The notes below the pieces were generated by a model, which searched no databases, had not been told where the DNA came from, and saw only the letters and a program-made list of their open reading frames with translations. A DNA stretch of 64,000 bases from Zizania palustris (Eukaryota > Streptophyta > Magnoliopsida > Poales > Poaceae), in assembly GCA_019279435.1 (NCBI GenBank), contig JAAALK010000284.1, forward strand, positions 65,218,773 through 65,282,772. Direction: 5' to 3'. Of this stretch, positions 19,714 to 30,171 are shown piece after piece; the first letter of the stretch is position 1, and each line of letters starts with the position of its first letter. Both the position numbers and the translations under genes were made by a program.

Positions 19714-22700
19714 CTAGAAAGGATACACAACACCCAAATCCCCTCGTAAACGCTCAAAAGTAGACTGATCTTGGGGTTTGGTGAAAATGTCAGCCAACTG
19801 ATGATGGGTATCAACATGAACAAGGTCAATGACACCTTTCTCATATTGATCCCGCAAAAAGTGAAAGCGCACATCAATGTGTTTGGTTTTTGAATGGAGA
19901 CATGGGTTTTTCCCTACACTGATTGCACTGGTGCTGTCGCAAAACAAAGGAACTCTGGTAGGAAAGAACAACCCAAAATCTCTCAAAGTGGAAATCATCC
20001 AAACCAACTGTGAGCAGCAGCTAGCAGCAGCTACGTACTCAGCCTCTGTGGTCGAAAGAGCAACTCCAGATTGCTTTCGAGAAGACCAAGAGACAAGAGA
20101 AGAACCGAGAAACTGGCAAGTACCGGAAGTCGACTTGCGATCCAACCGGCACCCACCAAAGTCAGCGTCCGAAAAGCCAGATAAATCAAGAGAAGATGAT
20201 GCTGAATAGTAAAGACCAAGATCAGGCGCATAAGTGAGATACCTGAAGATGCGCTTGACAGCCTGCCGATGAGACGCGCGTGGTGAAGACTGGAAGCGCG
20301 CGCACAGTCCCACGGCGAACTGTATGTCTGGCCTCGTCGCCGTCAAGTACAGCAGCGAACCGATCATCCCTCGAAACTCTCTCTCGTTGACCTTGACGCC
20401 GCTCTCGTCCTTGTCCAGGCCCCCAGATGTACCCATTGGGGTCATCTGCGGCTTCAGCTCACCACCAAAGTCAAATTTTTTCAGCATGTCACGAGTGTAC
20501 TTACCTTGGTGGATGAAGGTGCCGTCCTTGGTCTGCTTGATCTGGAGCCCTAGAAAGTATTTGAGCTCACCCATGAGGCTCATCTCGAACTCGCTGTGCA
20601 TCTGCTCAGAAAACTTGGACACAAGATCGTTAGTAGTACCGCCAAAGATAATATCGTCCACGTATATCTGAGCGACTAAAAAATCTGAAGCATCTCTGAG
20701 CAAGAAGAGAGTCTTATCCACAGAACCCATCACAAAACCCTTCCCCAACAAAAACTGCTTCAACCGGTCATACCAAGCCCTAGGGGCTTGCTTCAACCCG
20801 TATAAAGCTTTTTGCAGCTTAAAAACATGTCGAGGAAACTTGGGGTTCTCAAAACCGGGGGGCTGCCTAACATAAACCTCCTCCTCTATGTACCCGTTCA
20901 GAAAAGCACTCTTGACGTCCATTTGAAAAAGCTTAAAACCCTTCGAAGCGGCAAAAGCTAAGAGAATGCGAATGGACTCAAGACGGGCAACAGGAGCGAA
21001 GGTTTCTTCAAAATCAATACCTTCCTTCTGGCAAAAACCCTGGGCAACTAGTCGAGCTTTGTTGCGCACCACATCCCCATCTTCACCTTGCTTGTTCTTG
21101 AACACCCACTTGGTGCCTATGGGGTTGCATCCTGGTGGCAGCTCTACTAGAGTCCAAACCCGATTGCGGACAAAATTCTCAAGCTCTTCTTGCATGGCAT
21201 TAATCCAGTTCGAGTCAGAAAGAGCATGAGAAATGTCTCTGGGCTCAAAAGATGCAACAAAAGCTGATTCAGCAAACACAGCAAGAGAGTCAACAGACGA
21301 ACGCAAAGTTCTTGTAGACAAATCACCGATGATGAGCTCTGAGGGGTGATCACGCTGAACTGCTCGGGATCCGTGGTGATCTGAAGTCACCTCACCGGAG
21401 TCAGCAGCTGGCACCTCTGGACTTGACTGAGGGGGCTCGATCGAAGTGGAAGAAGTGATCAGAGGTCCGCCCTCGTCCTCAGTCGAAGTCTCAGAAGGTG
21501 TGGGCTCTGCAGGAGGTGCAGAAGGCCCACCCTCATCAGCAGCTGGAGTATCCTCATCTTCCTCGAAGATGGACTCTCTGAGCTCACCATCACCAGAAAG
21601 CTCAAAAGAAGGAGTTGAAGAAGGCAAGGACTCATCAAAAGAAACCTCGCAAGTCTCGACAAGCTGCTGGGAGTCGAGGTTCCAAACACGAAAGCCTCGA
21701 GAATGCAAAGCGTAACCAAGAAAAACACCATCCCAGCAACGAGACTCAAACTTGTCCAAATGCCCTCCCTTCTTGAGCACAAAACACTTGCAGCCAAATG
21801 CTCGCAAGTGGCTCACCTTGGGCTGTCTGCCAAACCGCAACTCATATGAGGTCTTACCAAGGTAAGCTCTAAGAAAAATGCGGTTGGCCAGATAGCAAGC
21901 CGTGTTCATGGCTTCAGCCCAAAAGCGCCTAGGAGTCCTGTGCTCATCGAGCATCGTCCTGGCCATCTCGACTAGCGTGCGGTTCTTTCGTTCCACAACG
22001 CCATTCTGTGGGGGAGTGTAAGGAGCAGAAAACTGATGATCAAGACCCTGATCACTGCAGAAGCTGACGAACTGAGAGTTCTTGAACTCAGAGCCGTTGT
22101 CGGAGCGAATTGCTCGCATCCGACCATTGTTCTCATTCTTCAGCTTCAAAATTAGGTCATGAACAAAATGAAAAGTTTCATCCTTAGACTCTAAGAAGAA
22201 AACCCACGAGAATCGAGAAAAGTCGTCAACAATCACAAGAGCGTACCACTTCCCACCGACTGAGCGTACCCGAGCTGGACCGACAGTGTCCATATGTAAT
22301 AGCTCGCCCGGATACGAAGTCATCACCTGAGTCACAGGTGCGTGAGAAGCGGCAACCATTTTCCCGTGACGACAGGGATGGCAAACCAGATCCTTCTCCA
22401 TCTTAAGCTTGGGCAATCCTCGGATGAGGTCCATAGAGCTCAACCTGACTAGCAGGTCAAAACTCAAATGGCCTAACCTCCTATGCCACTTCCAGAGCTC
22501 AGAGGAGGATCCAGCAATCAAACAGCGAGAAGGGCCAAAAGAATTAGAGAAGTCAATCCGAAAAACCTTACCGAAAGGTAAGATCTGGCAAATCAAAGAC
22601 CCTCCAGAATCAAACACAGAAGAATTTCCCTTCTTAAAACGCACTTCCAAACCATCCTCAAGAAGTTGCGAAACAGAAATCAAATTGAAGTTCAAGTTTC

Positions 22701-22905
22701 CAACCAAAGCAACATTCTTTAAAGAAAAATGGTCTGAAATGCGAATTGAGCCAATGCCACTTACTTTCCCTTGACCACTGTTCCCGAAGGTGATGTACTC
22801 TTTGGAGCTCGGGGGAGTGAGACTGGAGAACAATCTGCGATGTCCCGTCATGTGGCGAGAGCATCCTGAGTCCATGATCCAAACGTCCTCCAGTCCATGA
22901 TCCAA
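19714..22905 (-). CDS. pol: Copia-2 pol (protease end, integrase, RT, RNase H)
   Basis: An uninterrupted frame of 1063 codons. In order: protease-region motif WIMDSGCSRHMTG near the start; GAG-pre-integrase zinc region (LWKWHRRLGHLSFD ... CHPCRHGK); integrase core with HMDTVGP, IVDDFSRFSWVFFL, RSDNGSEF and QNGVVERKNRTL; then an acidic Ser/Pro-rich linker; RT with KARLVAQGF, FAPVARLESIRILLAFA, QMDVKSAFLNG, LYGLKQAPRAWY and the YVDD box (IYVDDIIFGG); and RNase H (DADFGGCRLDRKSTSGTC, STTEAEYVA, KHIDVRFHFLRD). Expected catalytic residues are visible. The first codons overlap gag in another frame because of a 23-bp duplication, so the listed start is not a likely translation start. Its product would drive reverse transcription and integration, and could in principle act on gag-only relatives such as Copia-1 (inference). 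Confidence 0.9.
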   Translation of the reverse strand: MDHGLEDVWIMDSGCSRHMTGHRRLFSSLTPPSSKEYITFGNSGQGKVSGIGSIRISDHFSLKNVALVGNLNFNLISVSQLLEDGLEVRFKKGNSSVFDSGGSLICQILPFGKVFRIDFSNSFGPSRCLIAGSSSELWKWHRRLGHLSFDLLVRLSSMDLIRGLPKLKMEKDLVCHPCRHGKMVAASHAPVTQVMTSYPGELLHMDTVGPARVRSVGGKWYALVIVDDFSRFSWVFFLESKDETFHFVHDLILKLKNENNGRMRAIRSDNGSEFKNSQFVSFCSDQGLDHQFSAPYTPPQNGVVERKNRTLVEMARTMLDEHRTPRRFWAEAMNTACYLANRIFLRAYLGKTSYELRFGRQPKVSHLRAFGCKCFVLKKGGHLDKFESRCWDGVFLGYALHSRGFRVWNLDSQQLVETCEVSFDESLPSSTPSFELSGDGELRESIFEEDEDTPAADEGGPSAPPAEPTPSETSTEDEGGPLITSSTSIEPPQSSPEVPAADSGEVTSDHHGSRAVQRDHPSELIIGDLSTRTLRSSVDSLAVFAESAFVASFEPRDISHALSDSNWINAMQEELENFVRNRVWTLVELPPGCNPIGTKWVFKNKQGEDGDVVRNKARLVAQGFCQKEGIDFEETFAPVARLESIRILLAFAASKGFKLFQMDVKSAFLNGYIEEEVYVRQPPGFENPKFPRHVFKLQKALYGLKQAPRAWYDRLKQFLLGKGFVMGSVDKTLFLLRDASDFLVAQIYVDDIIFGGTTNDLVSKFSEQMHSEFEMSLMGELKYFLGLQIKQTKDGTFIHQGKYTRDMLKKFDFGGELKPQMTPMGTSGGLDKDESGVKVNEREFRGMIGSLLYLTATRPDIQFAVGLCARFQSSPRASHRQAVKRIFRYLTYAPDLGLYYSASSSLDLSGFSDADFGGCRLDRKSTSGTCQFLGSSLVSWSSRKQSGVALSTTEAEYVAAASCCSQLVWMISTLRDFGLFFPTRVPLFCDSTSAISVGKNPCLHSKTKHIDVRFHFLRDQYEKGVIDLVHVDTHHQLADIFTKPQDQSTFERLRGDLGVVYPF

Positions 22906-25554
22906 AAGTTTGGACCAAAACGCGGCTCAAAGCGCGGTCCTCGGTTCTGCCTAAAGCCTCGGCCACGAGATCCAGGACCGTAGCCAAAACGGCCTGGAGC
23001 TCTGCCGGAACGGGCACCACCATCTGGAGCACGGGCATGAAAGCTGTCTCCCCTACCACCACCTACACGACGCGGCCTGGCCTCCAGCCTCTCCCCGCGT
23101 CGAGGAACTCTCAGTCTACCACCCTGCTGGTAGAACTGCTCCTGACCACCACGAGCACGCTCTGCTCTCTCAACCCGCTTCCTCCTGAAGCAAAACTCCG
23201 CAAGATGCCCGTCTCTCTGACAATACTCGCAATGGTAAGTGGGCTTCTTGGAATGTGGTTGAGGTTTGGGGTTCTTGGGCTTAGTGGTGTTTGGTGTAGT
23301 CTTCTTGGGTTGAGAGGGTCCAGGAAGAGAGTCTAGAGAAGTGCGGAGGAGTTTGGGCTTTGTAATCCAAATGGGTTTCTTGGGTGGAGCTTTGGGTGGT
23401 TCATGGATCACTCCATCCTTGGGCTGACAAGCCTGGGAAGACTCAGTGGAATGGGTCTTGGGATATCTCTGCTCAGGAGTCATTTTACTCCACTCCACTG
23501 CCCGGCTAATGGCACTCTCAAAGTCAGCCTTGGTGTAGGTGTAACCTACCCCAAACCCATCCTGCCTCTTGAACTGCTGGATCATCATGCCGAGTTGTGG
23601 CTCTCTGGCACTGATCCAACTCAGGATAGAACGGAGGTAAAAATTTTCATTTTGCAAATCAGCTAGCTCCTCTCTCAAGGAAGCTAGTACCTCCACCTGA
23701 GACAAGCAGGTCTCACACTCGCTATCTACCTGGACAGACTTCTCGGCTTTCAGCTTAATCAACTCAAGTCTAAGAGACAGACAGTTCTCACAGACAGTGG
23801 GTGGAACTGACAATGTCTCAAGCTCTAGCCTAGTCTGCGCTAGCTCAGCTCTCACTCTCTCCAAATTACCCAGATGCTCATCGCCCTTGGCTTTCAGCTC
23901 AGCTAAACTGGCAAGATAAGATGGGCAATCAGCACAGGGAACGACGACAGTGGCTTGAGCATCTTTCAGCTCCAGCTGAGCGCTTTCAAGCTCAGTGGCC
24001 AAAGCGTCCCTCTCATCAACCCTTTCTATGTACCTAGACTTCAGAGTCGACAGGTCACACAGAAGCACCTCACACTTTGGGCACTCACTGCTATCACCCA
24101 AGCAAGGGGAAGAAGATAGACTCTCAATTCTGCCGTTGGCCACGGCAAGCTCACTCTCTAACTCATCTATCCTCTTCTTAGCCCCTCTAAGCAGTTTTTC
24201 CCGATACTTTAACTCCTGACGATTGCTTTCAAGTAAATCAACGATTTCGCGTTCATAGGATGATACCTTTTCGTTGTCGTCGTCGTCGGAGTCATCGGAG
24301 GAGCTCTTCTCTTCCTTATCCCCAAGAGCCATTGAGCAGAAGCTCTTGCGGGATCTTCGGCGCTGATGTGAGCGGCTCTTCGGTCTGTCACCGAAGGCCA
24401 TGAAGCAAAGTCCTGCTGAATCGTCCTTGTCCTTCCCCTTCCTGATGATGATCTCATCATCGCTCGAGCTCGATGAAGAGGAAGAAGATGTGGACCGCTT
24501 GGAGTAGCTCTTCTCCATCTCAGTGAAGAAGGCCTTGTCGCGCTTCTTGTTCTCTCGCCGGTAGTCCTTCAGGGCCTTTCTGAAGAATCTGGTCTTTGGC
24601 TTGCCCTTGTTAAAAGAGGAGCTGTCGTGCTTGCCGGAGTCATGGAAGCCACCACCAGTGCCCTTCTTGTGTCCATTGCGCTTGGGGCAGTCGGCGATGA
24701 AGTGTCCTGGATCACCACACTCAAAGCATCCGGTCTTTGTGCCGTGTCTTTTGAACATCCTTTTGTCATAAACACGACGCACCCGGTTGTTAAACAGACA
24801 CAAATCATCATCTCCCAAAGACTCAAGCTGGTCCTCAGTGATAGACATCAAAGAGAACCCAGCACAGCTCATAGAAGAGGGATCAACAGAAGGTGTAGCA
24901 AGGGCCAGAGACTTTGATCCAGAGCCAGTGAGATTTGATCTCAACTGGGTATCAACCTCGGTGGCCTTCAGCTTGCTAAACAAATCAGAAATGGTCAAGG
25001 TATCATAAGAAGTGCTCTCAATGATAGAGGATACCTTGATCTCCCAGATCTTTGGGTCCAAGGTATGAAGAACCTTGAGTGCCTGTTCATGATCTGAGAC
25101 TAACTGAACACCCTCAGCCTTGTTGTCCCGAAGCTTGTTTATGATCGACTGAAAATGACCAAACAACGCTTCAACAGATTCACCCGGCTTTTGTGTGAAG
25201 TTCTCATATTCACGCCGGTAGGTCTGATAGAGCCGAGCCTTGACCTAGGCTGTCCCCTCATGGTGTGCCTGGAGGGTAGCCCAGATCTCTCTCGCAGTGG
25301 AGAGATGGCTAACACGCTCAAATTCAGTGGGACCTAAACCAGAAAACAAGATGTTCACCGCTTTGCTATTGTTCACATGCTGAGCGATGATACCAGGAGA
25401 ATCACGCTCAGCAACTGGCAATATGACAAACGTAGCGTGAACGCAAATGTCCCAGATGTCCGAGCTTTGGCTCATGAGATAGGCTCGCATGCGAGTCTTC
25501 CAATAATTATAGCCATAAGCTTCCAAGGACGGGACCTTGCCAGGAGAAGTCATG
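22848..25554 (-). pseudogene. Copia-2 gag, one stop, frame-shifted against pol
   Basis: The minus-strand frame starts at ATG 25554-25552 (MTSPGKVPSLEAYGYNYWKT) and meets a TAG at 25247-25245, where Copia-1 has CAG. It then stays open to 22848. It has the DUF4219/UBN2-like N-terminus, a CCHC knuckle (CFECGDPGHFIADC), a serine run, acidic run, long coiled coil with four CxxC pairs, a second knuckle (CEYCQRDGHLAEFC) and an Arg/Gly-rich tail. Near its end the 15-mer AGTCCATGATCCAAA (plus strand) occurs at 22869-22883 and 22892-22906. This 23-bp-period duplication puts gag and pol in different frames. Either defect alone would reduce normal expression unless bypassed. Confidence 0.88.
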
Positions 25555-25604
25555 ATCACTACTGAGGTTTAGAACCGGTTAAGGTATGGAAAAACCCTAA
25601 CCAG

Positions 25605-25616
25605 GCTCTGATACCA
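25605..25616 (-). other. Copia-2 primer-binding site
   Basis: Plus-strand GCTCTGATACCA is the reverse complement of TGGTATCAGAGC, two bases from the LTR end at 25619. It is the initiator tRNA-Met type PBS. Confidence 0.9.
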
Positions 25617-25618
25617 CT

Positions 25619-27664
25619 TGTAGGACCGAAAGTAGCGACCAGAGGGGGGGGTGAATGGGCGCCTAAAAAATTCTTTCGAATCAATGGCCTGCTCCCAACA
25701 CCCAACGCACCTCACAAGACTAGGCAGCAAAATGTAAACAGATCATCGAGGTTTAAAAGTATCTAGCCTATAAACGACCGGTGTCCTAGTCAAAGAAACA
25801 CCAATACAGTGCTAATAGGCAGATAAGTACATCATTCAAAGCATGGACTGATCAGAGTTCACTATAGCAATTTAAACGGAGTACAGATGAAAAGGATGAG
25901 AAGTTACTGTTCAAAGTTGTCTCCAGGAAGGTACTTGACGAAGCCTGTTCAGATCAGTTGTGTGAAGCCTCTAGTCCTATATGTCGAAGGTTGTTCGAAG
26001 CCTGTGAAGCGTGCGAAGTACGAGGATGTCGAAGATGGCTTCGGAGATGTCGTGTCGAAGTCTGTACTGCCGAAGACTACTCCGTAGCAGTTGTGTCGAG
26101 GCTTGCTTCGAAGCTGATATGCGAAGGTGTACACTGCGAAGCTAGCTTCGAAAAACTTGATCGAAGCCTGCAGACGAAGTATCTTCGCAAGGTGCAAGAA
26201 GAACCAGCGAAGTATTCGAACGCAAGAAAACTGAGGACTTCGACTCAACCAGTACTTCACTTGCGGAGTAAAAAGGAGTTCGAAACTTCGAACAATCAGA
26301 GACTCCGAAGACTATCAACGAAGTACCTTCGGAAGCAAGTCTGTAAAGTCTATTCGAAGGACTATTCGGAGAGATCTTCGAAGCACATTAAAAAACACTG
26401 AAGTCTGCAGCGAGGAGATCATGCGGAGGCAGCAAAGTAGTTGTCTATGTATACTTCGAAACTGGTAAAGCAAAGATTCAGTGACAAAAAGGCTGCGCAA
26501 AATCGGCAATCAAAAATTATAACAATTCGAGGCATCCACTGTGATGCCCACAGATTGATGAGGTCTGTAAAATAAAGTGTAGCACAGAACGATGCTAGCC
26601 TGAGACAAAAGATTCATACGCCATTAATGTCAGAAGTACCGTGCAAGCAAGGAAGAAACCTTACGGGAGAAAACAAAGACTCATGATGCACTATTCAAGT
26701 TGGCCATCCATACACACATCAAGCCTAGACGTATTTGACCGATCAGAACGATAGAAATAAACTAGAGAATGACAATTTCTTCCAGCGCACAAGATACAGA
26801 ATCCCAGAACTCGGCCAAAAATAACCACAAACTGAGCCAGATAAACATCAAAGACAACGATGGCTCAAGGATCGAGAAACCAAACGGCCGATTGAAGTAT
26901 TTTAATATATTCAATCCACAAAAACCAGGAGTTTCGAGATTACCAGGAAACACAAACAAACGCTGGCGGCGGCGGAAGAATGAACAGGAGAGATAAAGAC
27001 ATCGGAAGGTGAACTCTGATTTTTAGATTAAAATGAGTTAACCCTAACCCTAGGGATTGGGGCCTATTTATAGGCAGCCCAATAAGAGGGTAAAATGCAG
27101 AAATACCCCTGGGGTTTTTTACAGACACTGAAATAAATGGAAAAGACTAAACTGCCCTTAGGATATTTTTACAGACTCGACTGACTGACTGTGGGCCTAG
27201 GGACACAATAGTAAACTCCTATTTACAGATGACTTATCCGGAAGCTAAGCTTTCGTAGCGACTACGACTTCTCTTCTGGACAGTCCGATGCGAGATCAGC
27301 GGTCGTCAGTTTTGCGCCGAAACTGACAAAGCTTCCACCGACTTTGCACCAGGTACCCGGATTGGGCCGGCCCAACTCCGCAGCTCTCTTAGCCCGGCAA
27401 TTGCTCACCGCCCGTGTACCTGAGTCAATCCTGGTCAACAGTCCAGTGGATCCTCTGCTGCTCCTAGCCCATGTACCCGGATTGGGCCAGCCCGACTTCA
27501 CGACCTCCTCTGCCCGACAGTCGCTCGCTGCCCGTGTACCTGAGTCACACGCGGCCCAGACGCAGCAGGTCTTCTCTTCTCATTCCAGTCCTCTTTGACT
27601 ATCGTTGACAATGACTCATCACATCTGGAGCCATGAGGCCCACGCTATTCAGCATGGCTCCTCA
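25619..27664 (-). repeat. Copia-2 5' LTR
   Basis: 2046 bp, nearly identical to 16341-18388. The TATA-like box on the minus strand corresponds to plus-strand CTATTTATAG at 27063-27072. Telomere-like text (CCCTAACCCTAGGG) just before it is part of the LTR in both copies. Confidence 0.93.
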
Positions 27665-29030
27665 GCCTGCCATCGTTGGATAATTGTCTTTAGTGTGGCG
27701 ATGACATAGGTAGGTGGAGAAGTGATCATAGCTCCCACAACAATAGGGCAAAGTCATGTGATCAGGGAATGACAAGCATTCATCATAGGCTGTCACCACC
27801 AAGGCCATCGACACTTGAAAGGCTCAGCCCCATTAATGCCAAAGAGAATGATCGATCAGCCGATGACAGTACCATGATAAGGAATCCACAATGGTGCCCT
27901 AGTGGAATCTTCACGAAGAATCAGAAGGGAAGGGTGCAACTATTGTGGCAAAAAGAGTTGAAGTAACTAAATCATGAGGCTAAGGTTGATCGGCCAAGGA
28001 TCAAGTGCGAATGATGAAATAAAGAGAAGGGCGATCACGATGACAAGAGAGACGTAGGGGTGAACATGGTGTTCTTTCTTCCTGTGGAATATCAAGCCAC
28101 CTCCGATAATAGTGACGAACAAGCTGAGGCGATGGCTCAGTTGGTGCTAATGCCCTAATCGGTGACATTCGACAAGCCAGAAGACCCTAGACATCAACAC
28201 CTGAGATCTCTATATGTTAAAGGAATGGTCAATGGAAAGCCGATGTCCAAAGTGATGATAGACGGAGAAGCAACCGTAAACTTGATGTCATATGCCACCT
28301 CCCGGAAGCTGGGGAAAGGGCCGGAGGACCTTATTAAAACCAATATGGTGCTGAGGGACTTCGGCGTTAACTCATCAGAAATGATAGGGGTGTTGAATGC
28401 AAAATTGACGGTTGGAAGTAAAACAGTGCTGATCACATTCTTCGTCATAGAGGGTAAAGGATCCTATAGTATATTGCTGGGACACGACTAGATTCATGCA
28501 AATTGTTGTGTCCCGTCAACAATGCATCAAAGCCTCGTGCAGTGGGTCAGCGATCAAGTGGAAATTGTTCCCACCGATAAATCGGTTAACGTAGAAATAG
28601 GCGATTTGTCGGTATGGGAAATGGAAGGAGTCGATTGTCTATCAAGCAAAGCCTAGGACGGTGATTTTCTTGAGGTATCAAGCAATGGAGTCAAACTAGT
28701 CAGCAATGATTAGCCCAAGCTTACACTCTAAAGGTGCCATCGATGAAGCAAACGGAAAACTCGGTCAGGGCTTCAACGTAACCGATGAACTACAAGAGGT
28801 AAACATCGGACCCGACAATAGATCGAGGCCAACCTTTGTAAGTGCTCAACCTCCTAATGAAGTAAAAAATGAATTAATTACATTATTGTGAGAATATCGG
28901 GATTGTTTTGTGTGAGAATATCACGAAATGCCAGGTTTAAGTCGATCGATTGTAGAACATCAGCACCCAATAAAGTAGGGGTATCGGCCCTTCAAGCAGT
29001 CGCCTCGGCGATTCAAGGTGGAAATATATC
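27665..29030 (+). pseudogene. G2 gag end, protease and start of pol, unit X
   Basis: The protease frame (28162-28491) shows LRSLYVKGMVNGKPMSKVMI, then DGEATVNLMSYATSRKLG, and ILLGHD followed by TAG (28489-28491) where G1-C has tryptophan. This stop is also in unit Y, so it predates the duplication. The frame runs on to TAG 28711-28713. Pol starts in a different frame at ATG 28706, overlapping that stop by 8 bases. Pol reaches only the first RT codons (PGLSRSIVEH ... RPFKQSPRRFKVEIY) with stops, then meets an LTR fragment at 29031. Seen: two frames and several stops. Known: Ogre-like Tat elements also separate gag-protease from RT. Confidence 0.8.
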
Positions 29031-29242
29031 TGTTGATAGCAAAAAATGACATTAGTGGTCAAGATTGTCACAATATCAATTTTGATAATTTGGGCCGAAA
29101 ATATACAAGTCTTGGTACAAGCCGAAGCCCTAAAGTGTCGGAGGCCCATTTGCATGGGGCCTCGTGGGCCTTTTAGCGTCCTGCTCCGTAGGCTTGGCTT
29201 CGGCCCGAAGGCCCTCCGGCGGCCTGCTTCACCGAAGCTTTG
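29031..29242 (+). repeat. Gypsy LTR 5' fragment inside G2 pol, unit X
   Basis: It starts exactly at an LTR terminus (TGTTGATAGCAAAAAATGAC), the same start as the LTR at 63791, and matches that LTR for about 210 bp to CACCGAAGCTT, after which integrase sequence begins. RT and RNase H of G2 are missing at this place. Likely an LTR element inserted in RT and a later deletion removed its body and the following pol sequence. Confidence 0.8.
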
Positions 29243-30171
29243 GCACGAGGAGTACTTCTAAAGTGCTTAGATACCGATCAGTCTAGAGTGGCTATAGGAG
29301 AAGTCCATGAGGGACCTTGCGACACTCATCAGCCGGCCCAGAAAATGAGTTGGATGCTCAAAAGAGCAGGTTTTTATTGGCCAACTATGATTGAGGATTG
29401 TTTTAAGTATTATAGAGGGTGTGAAGCATGTCAAAAGTTTGGCAATATTCAGTTGGCTCCTACGACGGTACTTAACCCTATTATCAAACCATGACCGTTT
29501 CGAGGTTGGGGTTTAGACTTCATCGGCCAAATCCATCCTGCCTCTTCAAAAGGGCATCGGTTCATGTTGATGGCAATAGACTACTTCACCAAAAGAACAT
29601 GACTCACAATGAGGTAACTGATTTATCTTGAAGCACATTATACATAGATTCGGTATTCCCCAAACTCTCACTACAAATCAATATACTTCATTTGTTGCTA
29701 AATAAGTGAAAGACTTTGCCGAATTTTATGGTATTAAGTTGATAAACTCTTCACCATACTATGCTTAGGCCAATGGTCAGGCCGAATTTTATGGTATTAA
29801 ATTGAAGAGTGACCTAAAAGGTGGCATGAAGAGCTTTATGAGGCATTATGGGCTTGTAGAGTCGTAAAGAATGGTGCCACCAAAGTTAGTCCATATGAAT
29901 TAGTGTATGGACAAGAAGTCGTTCTACGAGTAGAGGTGGATCTTGTCTCTTTGAGATTTCTTAAGCAAAATATCTTATCGATCAATGAATATGAAACTCT
30001 TTTGAAGGATAAATTGGAAGAAGTGATCGATAAGAGGTTGAGGGCTCTAGAAGCTATAGAGAAAGATAGAATAAGAGTAGCTAGAGCCTACAACAAAAGA
30101 GTCAAACAAAAATCGTTTCAAGTTGGTAACTTGGTTTGAAAGACAATTTTGCCCTTAGGCACTAAGAGCCC
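29243..30171 (+). pseudogene. G2-side integrase, unit X
   Basis: The integrase zinc region (H2C2) is seen at 29265-29480: GEVHEGPCDTHQ, MSWMLKRAGFYWPTMIEDC, GCEACQKFGNIQ. The core start (RGWGLDFIGQIHP, AIDYFTK) follows, then a deletion of about 25 bp compared with unit Y and many stops. The C-terminal part (SPYELVYGQEVV ... RVARAYNKRVKQKSFQVGNLV) is at 29890-30140. A 20-base segment (GCCGAATTTTATGGTATTAA) occurs twice, near 29719 and 29781. The frame ends where the G1-B LTR begins. Confidence 0.8.

Larger units (their letters stand above)
16341..27664 (-). mobile_element. Copia-2: young Sirevirus-type element, minus strand
   Basis: This is a complete 11.3 kb insertion. LTRs are 2048 bp (16341-18388) and 2046 bp (25619-27664) with about seven substitutions and two single-base indels between them by eye. 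The 5-bp target duplication is GCCCG (16336-16340) versus GCCTG (27665-27669), one base changed; unit Y has the empty site with GCCTG. On the minus strand: LTR, PBS, gag, pol, PPT cluster, LTR. Pol is open over its length; gag has one stop and a frame shift before pol. No envelope-like ORF follows pol. It is the most recent insertion in the window. Confidence 0.95.
1..30171. repeat. Tandem segmental duplication, unit X
   Basis: Unit X carries, in order, G1 gag/protease, a NAC fragment, a MITE, a LINE and a G2 Gypsy element. The same parts in the same order and orientation recur in unit Y (30172-55534). Without the later insertions (Copia-1, Copia-2) the visible part of the unit is about 11 kb; its left end lies before position 1. 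Breakpoints inside the parts, such as G1 ending in the NAC fragment and an LTR fragment inside G2 pol, are shared by both units, so they predate the duplication. The pairing is seen directly; unequal crossing-over between G1 copies is inferred. Confidence 0.9.
5654..30171 (+). mobile_element. Gypsy G2 element, unit X, with nested Copia-1 and Copia-2
   Basis: This is a Tat-like Gypsy element whose pieces lie at 5654-7482, 14952-16340 and 27665-30171, separated by Copia-1 and Copia-2. It has a 5' LTR, gag, protease, the first codons of pol, then a foreign LTR fragment (29031-29242) in place of RT and RNase H, then integrase. It lacks its own 3' LTR and ends where a G1 LTR begins (30172). Gag and protease are related to those of G1 but clearly diverged. 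It sits in the 3' part of the LINE. Confidence 0.8.

Noticed and set aside
27036..27056. Telomere-like CCCTAACCCTAGGG text as an interstitial telomere
   Set aside because: Only about two repeat units, found at the same place in both Copia-2 LTRs; part of the LTR.
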